A DNA stretch of 64,000 bases, from contig SCHM01000002.1 in NCBI GenBank assembly GCA_004123355.1, positions 11,319,569 to 11,383,568 of the forward strand, read 5' to 3'. The notes beneath the pieces were generated by a model that saw only the letters and a program-made list of their open reading frames with translations, was not told where the DNA came from and searched no databases. Made by a program: the position numbers and the translations under genes. Positions 35,238 to 47,330 of this stretch are shown here, one piece after another. The DNA is from Amphirosellinia nigrospora. Taxonomy: Eukaryota > Ascomycota > Sordariomycetes > Xylariales > Xylariaceae. How positions within the stretch are numbered: position 1 is the first letter of the stretch; each line of letters starts with the position of its first letter.

Positions 35238-38200
35238 TTACACCTCGGTTTCAACTCCGGCATCTTTATCACTATGATGGAATTTATCCTGGACATTCCC
35301 CTTGAGGCGCGTTAGTTTGCCGCCGAGGTGATTGACTTCGCGCGCGGCGCGCCACTGCATGATGCCGCGATGCTTGCGATGCAGTTGCTTGTGATGGTCT
35401 TTATAATCCCGCATTTGACCCTGCATACCACGAGAGCCGTCTTCAGAATCGTTGTGGCCCGGCGCGAGTACCGTCGTAGCCGCTTCCGTGAGACCGTCGA
35501 CCGGATTACGGAATATGTTCTTCACCTTCTTGAAATCAGAAAGAGAGAAATTGGACGAACTGGAAGAATGGAGCCCGTCGTCTTCGTCATCTGAGCTTGG
35601 TGGGGTTGAGTCGTCGTTGGTGTGCATTCGTAACTTCTTTCGCCGCCGGATTTCGTCACTGTCTTCCTCATGGATCTCGTCAGATAGGCTATCTTCTTCA
35701 TCCGACTTGTCGTCATCGTCGCCCAGTCCCTCGTCTGCGATCGTATCCAGGCATTCCATCACACTCCGCATATCTTTGTTTTTCGATTGCGCAGCAAAAC
35801 TCTGTGATACCCAGAGAGCCCTCGCCAGAACCTGACGGGAATTTCAATTTCTCCGAGTAGCTCGTCTTTCTCGTCCGTACCCTCAAATTCGTAACATGTC
35901 TGTGCTTTATGGAAGCTTTCTTTGCTGCCTTTCCAGACTTTCACACACTTGGTCTCATCCTTTTCATCCTCGAGCTCATGTAGCCAGAGCACCGCAAAGG
36001 CTGCCGTCTTGTCCGGGCCCATCCTAGATCGGCGAAATTCTACCACCATAGCGGATGAGTATCGTTTGCGTACTGCCATAAATAACTCCTCGGACCCCTT
36101 CCTCCCTTTCCCCTTCCATAGCCCATCATCAGGGTAAAGTTTAACACGCCCTGTGTTTGTTCTTATTTTGATCCTATTACCGAGCAGATCTGGGTGGAGG
36201 CCATCTTTCGGCTTCACAGGGCCGCTAATTTGCAAAGTACCGTAATCCCACCCACTTATCTGAGAAGGTAGTTTGAGCTCAACGCTTCGCCAAATCATAC
36301 TGATTCGCGCTTTTCCGTAGCCGATCCCCCCGGCGAGGGAGTAGTTATCTATCACCTGGCTGCGTTCCTTGAAGATTTGAGAAAGTGGGAGGTACACTAG
36401 CCCAATCAGGGGGTCGTCTTCTCTTTCTCGAACATCGCGCACACTCACAATGACCTCTGTGTCCCGCCAATCTCGAATGAATCTCTCTGTACCGGCATTG
36501 AAGAACGGTTTAGAGTTTTTCGGCTTCGTCCGCGTCTTGAAGACTTTTCTATGATTCAGAATGATAGTGCAGCAGCTGCTGGGCATGTCCTCGGACTGCT
36601 CGTCCTCGTCGTCCTCATCACCCGACTCCTCCTGACCTTTTTGGAGTTTTCGAATCTGAAGGCCCGTGAGGTTATGGATTTGTATACTAAGTATGCCAGA
36701 AGGATAGTCGCCGCTCGGGGGGGCTGATATAATCACTGCAACACCATTAGTTAGCGACCTGTGTCCTGCACGGTTTCGTCGTATTTTAGGTCCAAACTTT
36801 CAAGAGAATTCTACGATTCGTCCCCTCAAAAGCACTAGGGTGACGAGAAATGAGCGCTTCGCAAACTTACTAGAATTTTCAAGTTCGTGGTAGTCTTGCG
36901 TCTTCTGTTGTTTGATCTCGTCGTCATCTGAAGACTTGCCCGCCTCTCTCAGTTTGTTCTCGGCAGATTTCGAAATGTGTTCCTTCATTTCATGCTTCGT
37001 TCGGATATTCTCATTGAAGGTTTGTGCCTCGAGTTGCTGTTTAGTAATCCTCGTCTTTTCGAAATACCCAACGGACCAAACCAGAGAGCCCGGCATCTCT
37101 TCACTTTGATCTTCACCAGTAAAGCGATCTTCCCGGTCCTGAATCCTGTTTGAGGTCTCCTGGTTGTGCATCAGGTCCTTCAAATCCACTTCAACCCGTC
37201 CTAAGTCATCGTCTGCTGTCCACTTGTCCGAATCCCATAGCTGAAGACGAAGTTTTTCACCGGCATTCACCTCCTCTGGCGTAACCAGTATACTGGCATA
37301 CTCGTGCCAACTGGGATCATTCTGCCCCAAAGCGACACGAGTCGAAGCAACGGGTTTGCCAAACTTACCCCACGAGACAGTGAGATAAGCATCGCTGCTA
37401 CCATGAACGGGGCCAATACCAGCATCTCCTTGCTTGAAGCCACTTGCACGCTTAATAAAGACCCAGACCACACCAATACTGGTAGTATCCTTCTTGAAGT
37501 CTTCACCAACCAACATATCCTTCAGGTTAAGGGTCAGGCTCTTTGGGGCAACATATTCGGCAAGAGCAGCGTCGATAGCGGAATTAACGAATGACGAGAT
37601 AAGTGGAACGTCTGTTAAGCTGAAGCTATGCTTGGATAATGGCATGCATGAAATGGTCGCCTTTGGTTGTCCGAGGAATGTTAGGGTACATAATTCGATA
37701 AAGGGCGGGTCGGGAGTGAGCTGGAGCCGGAGCCGTAGGGTCATGACGATACCTCGGAGCTCGACCCATACTGGGATGGCTAAACCGCCTGGGAGATAGA
37801 ATTTGAGTAAGAGGTGAGCATTCTTAGCTTTGGTTTTGAGAGATTTGCTGGAAGTGCGGCTGCGATAAGCAAGTGCAAGTTCTAGGTTAATAAAATCCCC
37901 CTCCTCTGCCTCCATGCCTTCACGCAAAGAGACCTCTTCGCCTTCCTGTTGCGACGGGCTTTCGTTGTCGTTGGAAGGCTCTACATTGCCGTTAGGACCA
38001 CCTTCGCTATCTGCGTCTTGAGACTGCCCGGGGTCGGTTCGGTCGTTCTGAGATGATTCGTTATCCTTGTGCAGCTGGCCATCCGCTCCGACACTTTGGC
38101 TAGCGGCGCCGGTGGGTAGCCATTTCACGCCGAGGATACGAATACTCTCACTCCCTTGGCCCATATCGTCCACGCTCACCATTTTGATTGCCTTGGGTAG

Positions 38201-39386
38201 GGATGCTTGCATGACGTCCTCGATCTGGTCCACGAGAGAGGCAAAGAGGTCTGGGTTGACTAGCGGCCAAATGGAAGCGACAAGACTGTTAAGCCAGTGT
38301 ACGGACTCGGGTAGTTCTTCGTCGCTTTTGATAATAGCCTTCTCCTCCCTTCGTGCCGCATCCCAGGTCTCGTCGTCAATATCTCATTAGCCCTTTTGTT
38401 TACCCACTTACTCATTCCTAGGACAGTCGTTGCTCCAAGCCCAACGAATAAAGTGAGACCCAATAATCTGGACCAGGAAGGGAGCCAGCCGCTTTTATGG
38501 CCAAGAAAGCCCGGAGTCTCCATGATGGAATAAGGGAGCAGGTAGAATCAGTAAGAAGGCGGCGAGTAAACCAATTATGGACAATCCAGTATAGATGGCC
38601 TGTTGGTACACAGTGGCCAACTCTCGCCTCGTGGACTCGAAGTCCGGTGGTGGGAAAACGCGTTTCATGCCGTTGTGGGCCCTCTGGATTGTCTCTCGCT
38701 CTGCCTGTAGTGCTTCCTCCGACTTCGAAACCCCCGCGGGGCCTGTGGCAGTGTGATGCGTCCCGGGCTCAGGTTCATTCTCGGGGACGGAGTCAAGATC
38801 CTTGGTGGTCTGGTCGTGTATGACAATGGGAAGATGTGTCACGGGGTCGGTGACCTCTCTGCCTTCGCCATGTCTCTTTTTCTTCTTCATGACTTTGCGT
38901 TTCTCCTTGGGATCAATTGTCCCGCTACAGCTTCTGTTGCTGACTTCTCGCTCGGTTTACTTTTCTGCTTTCCATCTTTGCTCCCATTCTCGTCAGTGGC
39001 CTCTTGCCGACGTTGCCCCGGAGCACGTTCCGTCTCCTCTGCTTGGGTCGTGTCCTGCCCGTGTCCTGCCCCTCCTCTGTAGATTGAGGTGCCTCCTTCG
39101 CCTCGTTCAGGTTGGCAGAGGGATAAGGGTCATGGCGATTCTCGGCCCCAGCCCCAGCGTCTTCATCTTTGAATACGGCTTTGGCGGAATTAAAGGCTCG
39201 CTTGGGTTTGGATTCATCCTCTGGGCCTCGCTGGGCTTGCTCTTCGTCTTTCACCTGGTCGCCTAACTCCTTTCGGTGCTGTCTGTATCCCTGTACCGTA
39301 GGGATCGGGTGTCTACCGCTGTGTGGTCCTCCGTGGACCCTGTTAGGAGCTGCGTCATCGCGTTGTTCGAAACCGTCGTCGGCCAT
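35238..39386 (-). CDS. Mug190-like SMP and C2 domain protein (ER membrane-contact lipid transfer), with frame breaks
   Basis: Tricalbin/extended-synaptotagmin-like protein related to fission yeast Mug190, expected at ER contact sites. About 1340 residues. Order: acidic/charged N-terminus; a membrane hairpin (AIYTGLSIIGLLAAFLLI, then LLGLTLFVGLGATTVLGM, 38600-38400); an SMP domain starting DDETWDAARREEK and including WPLVNPDLFASLVDQIEDVM (38390-37500); a C2 domain with SSDAYLTVSWG and LWDSDKWTADDDLG (37480-37180); coiled region; a second C2-like domain (GILSIQIHNLTGL, 36690); acidic tail. Intron 36736-36870 joins ENS to MIISAPP. Single missing bases near 39058-39060, 38931-38933, 38535, 38385 and 35808 break the frame; homologous sequence continues across each. 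Start at ATG 39386 is the first in frame but not proven. Confidence 0.88.
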
Positions 39387-40204
39387 ACCGCTGTATCTCC
39401 GTGTGTCGGAATCGTTCGTCGCGGTGATGGCAATGAAGACGGGAAGGGAAGAGAAGGGAAGAGTCTACGGTGGTATATGGTCGGGGGTAGGATGGAGGAT
39501 GGAGAATATGGGGTTAGCCATATGCTGTGCTCGAGGTAAAATATAGGTGACTCTGTTCTGATGACATGGTGGATGACACGTGCGACATGTAATTCGGGTC
39601 GCATCTATAGCAGGAGCCAATTATATAGCTTGCATCACCGGCAGGAGTCACCAGCAAGGAACAGATGCTGAACACGCAAGACGCGGCACGGCCTACGGCG
39701 AGTTCAATTGCGCTCACAGGGAGGTAAGTATGTTTCACAGAGCTTGAGTCGAAGGCGATGAAGTCATAGGCCAAATTCAGCGAATGATGAGTGGGCCCAG
39801 TGCCGTTTAGAACCAGCGGTTTATAGCGGGGGTCCCGGGTTTTAGGCCTTGTTGGCGGGGTTGCGTTTCGGGCTCTCGTCAAATATAGGTGATCCAGGGG
39901 TATAAATTCGGCTACCGGCAACCACTTCACCACGTTCGCTTTCGAGAATCACGATGCGGGCACACATTACATCATCGCCAAAACAAGAATCGGATTTAAC
40001 TGCGAATTTTATTGGTCGTCTATCACATAATTATTTGTCTCAGAAAATGCATACCTAGCGAGAAAGTAGGGTTTGTTTTCCCTTTCCACGCCAATCAATT
40101 CCAATGTAGGTCTTTGACGCCTAATAAATACATTATTAAGGTACTTGTTAATAAGGGGTATAAGGCGCCTCGATCTATTTGGTGCTCGACTTCGAGTCAA
40201 AACG
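39387..40204. other. Intergenic region between two minus-strand genes
   Basis: Holds the Mug190-like promoter and the AAA gene 3' end. No gene supported. Confidence 0.45.
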
Positions 40205-43146
40205 CTAAAACGGCGACTCCTTGTTGCCTGGTTTAGAGGTTTTATAAGTTAGCCTCAATCCGCCAGCATGTTTTATGTCGTCTTCTGTCAACCCGTCCCT
40301 CAGATCGTGGAGGTATCTGCTGAACTTCCGATTGACTCGTAGGACGTGGCTGAGATGCGCGTAGTTTAGTCGTTTCTCCTTGAACTGGGCCAATTGTCTT
40401 GCCGTCGTGATGGCGTTTCTGATCTCTCTCCCGTTCATTTCAACCTTGCTGAGATCCTCTATGTGGTCTATGATGTCGTCGTAATCGATCGTTGGATCTA
40501 GAGACTTGACGCGGTTGATGAAATTGCGCCATATCTTTCGGCGTTGGCTGACTCCCAGATTCTCGTAATGAAGTGATAGCTGTATGCGGGACTTGAAAGC
40601 TTCGTCGAATGTCCCACGCGATTGGACGTTAGAGGATGCCATCGTGATACTCTAACTCGCGCAGGAATACAGATACTAAAGCATTGCGATTGAGGTCCTT
40701 CATGTCTCTTTCCTCTAGAAACACGTCTGCTTCATCCAGAAGGACGACTGCACGCCATGTTAGTGACTTGGAACCGTTCTAGGCTGGAAGTGAGACAAAC
40801 CGCAATCCCATATTTTTCCCAGGTGAAAGGACGACTGTAGCTTTTTCTCTACAACTTCGGCTACCGTTCCTACATCACCGCATGTCACACGGAGTAGTGG
40901 CTTTTCTGCGAACTCGGCCACGCCTTCAGCAGTGAAGGTTTTGCCGGTCCCAGGTCCTCCATGGAGGAGGAGAATAAGGCCGTTGTCTTTGCCAACAACG
41001 AAGTCCGTAGACTGTTCGGTAGCAAGCTGTTTCATCACAAGAGCCATCACAAGCTCTTTGATTTCGTCATCTACAACAAGATTTTTGAATGCTTGCTTAT
41101 TCCATGTTACAGGCGAGATATAGTCAACATATAGGTCCACTGTAGCATATTAATAGAACTGATCAAATATCAGGCTGGGGTCACTTACTCCATGTCTTTC
41201 GCAAGAGATTAAAACCAACAATTTGGGGCGGGAACAACAGGAGAGCATCTCCCGATGGGGGCTCACCGCTCTGCATCTCCATGCGAGATAGGCTTGATAG
41301 TAGTTTCATCTTACTCGTGGCAGACTTTGGGTGTAGCTTCTTATAAGTTTCCACATCCACCATGAACCTGTCTGCCACCTTTCAAACTGTTAGCGTTGGG
41401 CTTCAAATTGGTGAGGGGAATGGCCTCTCACGTTACTCAACTCTTCGTCTCTGCTCTACTGATAGTCTATGTACCTACGATACCGAAGAGTCCAAAACAT
41501 CCTGCCCCTTCTCTCTAGCCGTTCTCGGACATCGGGTGTCGCATACCGAAGAGGAAAGACCTTTAACTGATCTATTTTGACGATCTCGGCAGAATAACCG
41601 GCCTCTATGCCGATATCCAGGTGGCGTAGATGTGATTGAAACTTCCCGTCAAAGGCCCACGACCAAACAGGTACGGTCCACCCATACCATGTTTGGAACT
41701 CTTCTTGCTTGTTAGAATCCCAGCCTTTTGTGGGAGCTCCCTTTCGAGACTTCCACTCGTCATACCTAAAATCAGCCCTTCGTTCCTCCTGAGAGTCCTT
41801 ATCCTTCTGGGCCCAGTCCAATGCGATGCACGCTTGAGTCCGGGGTCCATCCCTACGAACAAGCACATCACCTGGTCGAATGAGATATCCAAATAAGTCG
41901 TTAGACACAAGCCCTTTTTTTGCAAGGGACTTGGCCGAATCATACTCATAGCCGTGGCTTTGCCGTATGCATTTGTCTAATTGTACCAAGAGATAACTGC
42001 TTCTAGAGTCCAATTTGGGTATGATGTCTAGGAGATATGGTGAACTGTGAAACATGAAGAGGTAGGGTGACGGTATGTTTCTTCGAGGATTGAAATTCGG
42101 GAAAAGCTCTCGAAAATGGGGTACCAGCTCAACAAAATCCTCGATCGCGTCAATCATAGCTTCGGAAACGAGCGACAGAAGCTGCGAGGTTGGCTCCGGT
42201 ATTCGGTATGCGCCATCCTTCCTCTCAATCTTAGAGCGATCTTTAGGGGGACGTGAGTCATATAATTTGACTATTGCGAAGGCAATATCTGGGTGCGGTC
42301 TAAATAATTGTTGAAATTTCGGATTGGGTTTTGCGACCTCAGAATTGCGATTCCATCACCTGGCTCCCATGAGGTTCATCAAGATAATGTGTCGGGTCAA
42401 TATAGTAGAAGGTCTTATAGGTGGAGGCGGGCTTAGCAGGCTGCGCAGGAACCTTGTGTTTTTCCTGCCATTCTCGCATCTTTTCATTCTCGCGTCGAAG
42501 CCGTTCAAGTTCTTCCAGAAGTGTAAAGTCCTTGTGTGCCGAGTCGCTACGTTCCTTCCCGCGGATGGCCAAGACCTCCCTATTCGTGTTTGACGAGTCG
42601 CTCTCAGAAGATACGGGCCGACTCCTGTCTCTATTCTGGCTGGGCGGGCTCCTATCGCCTCTATTACTCAATAGGCTCGTAGCAACCGTGTCTAGTTCGT
42701 CCTCAACATAGGCGTATCTTCTTGGCATTCTTATCGTTGGTTTTGCACCGCGGCTATGACGATCTACTCGATAATACGAGGGTCCTGGGCTTTGGCTTTG
42801 ACTTGAAGATGGGGATGGGGGTCTGTTGCGTATCCTTATCCTCGTCTGAGTCGTAGCGCCAACGGAGCCGCCCTGATGGTTCTCCGTTGAGTCGCTATCA
42901 TCGTCGGAGTCGGCGCTCGATGGGGCGTGTGGTACCTCGGCTATCCCCTAGGTAGGTTAAATGTTAATATCTGCCACTTCTACGTAAACAGGGTTGAGAT
43001 GGTATTATACTCAAACTAACCTGACTACTACTCCCACCCGCGTCCGCACCAGGGTTGATCATGTTGAGATGATCTAGGTCGAGATTATTTCCAGATGTTT
43101 CATCTCTGGACATAGCAAGGCTTTCTTGGAGCAAGGATTGAGCCAT
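40205..43146 (-). CDS. AAA+ ATPase with DUF7025 domain, broken by a stop and frameshifts
   Basis: Large fungal-specific AAA protein, about 905 residues; cellular role unknown. N-terminus is Ser-rich and disordered with a coiled coil (LLEELERLRRENEKMREWQE near 42500). A DUF7025-type region spans about 42280-41200. The ATPase follows: Walker A GGPGTGKT near 40940, Walker B VVLLDEADVFLEER near 40720, then a C-terminal AAA lid. Introns 42948-43020, 41379-41431, 41140-41188 and 40748-40800 fit. Damage: a frame change near 42345, an in-frame TAG at 41456-41458 (after RRYIDYQ), a gap in the sensor region near 40640 and a missing base at about 40612. A nonsense codon is not explained by a missing base, so this copy may be decaying. 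Confidence 0.85.
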
Positions 43147-43840
43147 ACTGGGAAATAATATCAAGAACTAATAGCCAGTAATCAAGGAGATATGGGCGAG
43201 ACGGAGTTCGGCCGGTGAAATGCAGGCTTCAACAGTAGTTGGTGATGCCCATGTGTTGAAAAGGTAAGGAGAAAATTAACTACCCTAACTTGTCCGTTCT
43301 TACAAGTCAAGACAGAGTTAAGGTAAGCTCGACGGGCGCCTGAGAGCACCGGCGAGCCTAAAGTAGATTGAGTATAAACTTCAATGTCACCCTAAGTTCA
43401 GCCACCCCGTAGGACCGAGGTTTAGCCCACCAAACAGATCTCAGTATGTATTAACTGTCGGTAATGCATTGCCTCTCAAGTATAGCTTAGCGCTAGGCAA
43501 ATCCTAATCGTAGCGGTGTTCGAGTTTACTTAATTCGCCTAGCCACGGTTTTCACAAGGGCTCTCAACGTAATAAACACACACTTGAGTAAAACCTCGCG
43601 GAAATTTATCCGTGCCAAATCTAGAGTGGCAGCTACCGCATCCAAGTTCTTTGTAGCTTTGTTGATATAAAATACACCCTGTAGAAATTCTGACTTTGAC
43701 ACTATGAAGTCCGCGACGCAATGGTACCTGGGCGCAAATAATAATGACCCGTGAGGCCCGACCGACCCCTGGCTACTGTGATCTGTAGGCAGTGCTGATT
43801 TTATATAAGGTCTTTACAGCTGGCACACGATGCGTTCAAA
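43147..43840. promoter_or_regulatory. Divergent promoter region
   Basis: Separates the 5' ends of the AAA gene (-) and the DUF7708 gene (+). A TATATAAGG stretch at about 43801-43809, some 35 bp upstream of the + strand ATG, may be a TATA box. Confidence 0.4.
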
Positions 43841-45374
43841 ATGGTAGCCTGTACTTTCAATTGCAATGTCACGAATGATCCGCGAAAGAAGGACATTGCC
43901 AATCAGGCGACAAATCTTGAAGATTTGGAACGAGTGTCAAAGCCGCAAGATCAAAATATGAAGACAAGATCAAGAATCGCAAGGTCCTGAAATGGCTAAA
44001 CAGAGTGTCGCTTCGCATTCAATACTATGGCAACATTCTAGACGTTCTAGTTCAACATCATCCCGAGTATGTTAGCTTGGCCTGGGGAGCTTTCAAATTC
44101 TTATTTGTGGTACATCAATTGCATTTCCGTCCGACAGTATTGATATCTTAGATTCTTAAAGCATTGCAGGTTGAACAATGCGAAGCTGCTCGATTTGAGT
44201 CAGATAGCAGATTCTTTACCCCGAGTAGAACTCTCAGCTATTCTGTATCCTACTGATAGAATGAAAGAGGCTGTGGTGAAACTTTACGTGCACGTCATCA
44301 ATTTTCTCATAAGGGCGAAAGCTTGGTATGAAGAAACGAATTTTCGCCATATAATCAACGTTATAGCAAGACCGGCTGAACTGCGCTACGATGACATTAT
44401 CGAAGATATTGAGAAATGCACCTTGGAGATTGATCATCTTTCCACCGCGGGGGCTAGAGCCGAACAGCGTGATATGCATCTCCAACTTCGAGAGCTCAAT
44501 CAGAACCAAATTAAGATGGAAAACCTGGTTGCAGAGGTGCGAAAGTTATGTATTGGTAAGGTGTGAGTTCCGTCGACAAGAGTAGAACTGACTGGGCGAT
44601 AGAGACCCAAACATTCAACTCTGGTGCTTTTCTCGACACTAATAGCCGACTTACGGACCTGCAACTTAATGGCATATGGATAGCCTCAATACGGCCCGAA
44701 GACAGGATCCTCTTCAGTTGCTCAGCCAGTGTCAGCATTACCAAATGAAAAGGCAAGGGAAAACATATCGTCAAACAGACTCAATCGCCATTGTTTCAAA
44801 GCATCCTAAATTCAAGTCCTGGCAATCAAACCAAGGCTCCGCGCTGATTATGGTAAAAGGGGAATATAATGCCCGTGATTTCGTCAAGGGATTATCTACG
44901 AGCGTAGTGAAAGTTCTTCGCCAGCATCAATTCCCCGTTGTCTGGATATTAAAACCGCCTCTACGGACCTGGGAGCAGGGCATATCCACAGTCGACCTTA
45001 TCCGAGACCTAACACACCAAGTCTTGCGTCTCAATTTATCTCACCATACGGAGAAGGCATTATCTCTCTCTTGTGCAAGGTTTCAAACAGCTGAGACCCC
45101 AGCTCAATGGTTTGACCTATTAGCGTCAGTAATCGACTCCTTGACGGTTCTCTATATCGTCGTCGATATCGAAGCAATAGACGTTCGTTTGATCCACAGT
45201 AACGATGGTTTTTCTTGGCTATGTTCTTTCTCTTCACTTATAAAGAAACTGAGGGAACGTCAGGCTAAGACAGTTTTGAAAGTCCTGCTCTTAAGTTATG
45301 GTTCAGCGACACGTCAAGAAGGGGGGAACACGTTTCGGTTTAGTGATAGTGTACTATCCACTCGCAACTTGTAA
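43841..45374 (+). CDS. DUF7708-domain protein (STAND/NACHT-type N-terminal region)
   Basis: Member of the fungal group with a DUF7708 region, found at the N-terminus of many STAND NTPases or alone. Role unknown; an allorecognition or defence role is only inferred from family context. About 476 residues. Visible blocks: WLNRVSLRIQYYGNILDVLV then HHPEYVSLAWGAFKFLF (44010-44108), LPRVELSAILYPTDRMKEAV, and LSLSCARFQTAETPAQWFDL near 45065. No Walker A is seen and the protein ends at 45374, so it is the short form without an NTPase. Introns 44110-44169 and 44555-44602 (CTGAC branch). Missing bases near 43943, at the first junction and near 44674 break the frame. Confidence 0.78.
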
Positions 45375-46398
45375 TGGATAAAACGTGCTGAAAGGTTATC
45401 GTATAGGTTCATCATAGTTGTTGTGCTACGCGGTTATGACTCGAGTTATATCGCATCTAGAAATGTCTCAAGCTTATAATAGCTTTGCTACCATGGAGTA
45501 GCACAATATAGGGCTCAGTTACACGATTCAGTACATACAACAGGAACTTAAATGTAAGCACTTATATTAAGTGACCCGCTCGCGAATCCGAACCCGGAGA
45601 ATGCCTCATGTATAATACCATATGATCGGGGGCCTTTGCAGAAAAACTTAACTATTTAGTCCGGAAGACGAACTTACAGGAGGGCTAAACTCACGGCAAG
45701 CAGGATTACGTCGTCGTATGCGCTTATATCAACAGTTCGGTGGTTTCTCTACTCGATTGTCCTAAAGGTTGCAACTCAACGAAATAGAAATATAATAACA
45801 GAGAAGCTGAAGGAGGATGTCTTAAAAAGTCGCCTTGTTTAACTCCATTGCGGGCACTCAAGTCTTATTATCCCACAGAAAGTTCGTAAGGCATCAGTCG
45901 AAGAACCTGGGTTTTATATAACAGGGTTAATCCTAAGAAATAATAATAATGCAATAATAGTTTAATACGATATTCTATTTAAGAAAATACTCGGACTGCA
46001 ATCAAGAACTCGTCTAATCAATATATGGTATCAAATCGTATCCAATACCACACTTGCATACATACGAGCGCGCGCCAATCATAATCCTACCTAAGGGGGT
46101 TCATATGATTTGCGTAGTTACTTCCATTTTGGGTTGAAATGCGCCAAGCTGATTAAATGCAGACACGTTACATTTATAATTACTTGTTGCCAATCATATA
46201 CTCAACATGCCCTCGTTTCTATATCGGAGGGGCAGTAATGAGGGGCTGCGTCTAGCCTGCTTAATAGCGAATCTAGACGAATACTTAGGCATATTTTCAA
46301 TTATTTACGCGCTCACAAATACTTTACCTACAATATATTATTTATTTGAGCAAGGTATATCTTCCTGATTAGAAAATATCTTATCCTGATCAACTACG
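45375..46398. other. AT-rich intergenic region
   Basis: About 1 kb, AT-rich (notably 45780-46060), no gene supported. Probably contains the promoter of the glycoprotein gene. Confidence 0.5.
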
Positions 46399-47330
46399 AT
46401 GTGGTCCATTGCCTTGCAGCAACGCATTAGACGCAACGCGGTTGCCCCCGCAGCATGTTTTGATGCTTGCAGTGAGTATAGTTCCGCCCTACTCTCAACA
46501 TGTAGTAAAGTCGCGATCACTTGCTAACAGAATAAGACAACGCAAATCTCGAGGCCCAAACTATGGGGAAAAGTCCGTCAATTTGCGAGTCACAGAGCAC
46601 ATTCTTTAGCTATTACACCGACTGTCTCGCATGCTTACAAGAACACCCGTCTGGCGACCTCTCCGGTTCAATTGACGATTCATTTAAACAATTTAGTGCC
46701 TACTGTGAATCTATTGGAGTCGCAGTACCTGAAGCTATAACTACGACTGTGGTCGTCACTCTTGACAACCGGATCGTGACTATTCCAATCACCACAGTTC
46801 TCGGTGCCGCCTCCTACGTCTCAAATACTCTCTCGTCCAATTTCACCACGTCCGCTAATCTGGACCCCATCACGAATTCTACTCGAACAACTAGCTGTAG
46901 GTAGCTGTACCCTCTGGTTCTTTATTATTAGAGGCTGTATTAATGATGCTAACATCATTCTCTAGTTTCGCCAACTTTAACCAGTCCTACAGCTTCCCTA
47001 GCCGACACGCCGTCATCATCAAATTCAAGTTCCCATTCAAAAAGTCAACCGTGGATAGCGGGGGCAGCTGTGGGCTCAATAGCTGGTGTATTTCTTCTTG
47101 TCGCCCTACCGGCGTTCGTCTGGTACTACCGTCGACGACAACGACGTCAGCTACCGGATCCATTCGAGAAGCCGCAACTACACTCGGACAGTATACCTCG
47201 GCAAGAACTCGATGGTCAGCAGATCGGTGAGCTTGAGGCTCCTCCTGCCGAGTTAATGGGCACGGAACAGGTGCATGAGCTTCCTGACACGAATGAACAA
47301 CATCCGGGGAAGGTTTCTGATTTAACTTGA
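46399..47330 (+). CDS. Single-pass membrane glycoprotein, Cys-containing ectodomain (fungal surface protein family)
   Basis: Predicted 265-residue membrane protein of unknown function. Exons 46399-46471, 46537-46896 and 46966-47330 splice cleanly. The ectodomain has a short Cys block (CFDACNNANLEAQTMGK, then CESQSTFFSYYTDCLACL, then YCES) known from an uncharacterised fungal surface family, then a Ser/Thr-rich stalk with N-x-S/T sites. One membrane segment follows (GAAVGSIAGVFLLVALPAFV) with a stop-transfer YYRRRQRR and an acidic, Pro-rich cytosolic tail. No signal peptide is evident, so the membrane segment would act as anchor. The 46537 acceptor is needed: splicing six bases earlier (AG at 46530, just after a GCTAAC branch) would introduce a TAA at once. 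Confidence 0.75.

Noticed and set aside
3272-43146. Interpreting all broken genes as RIP-made pseudogenes
   Set aside because: Breaks are mostly single-base losses and not C-to-T changes with stop codons; amino-acid conservation persists and the genes are single-copy housekeeping types.
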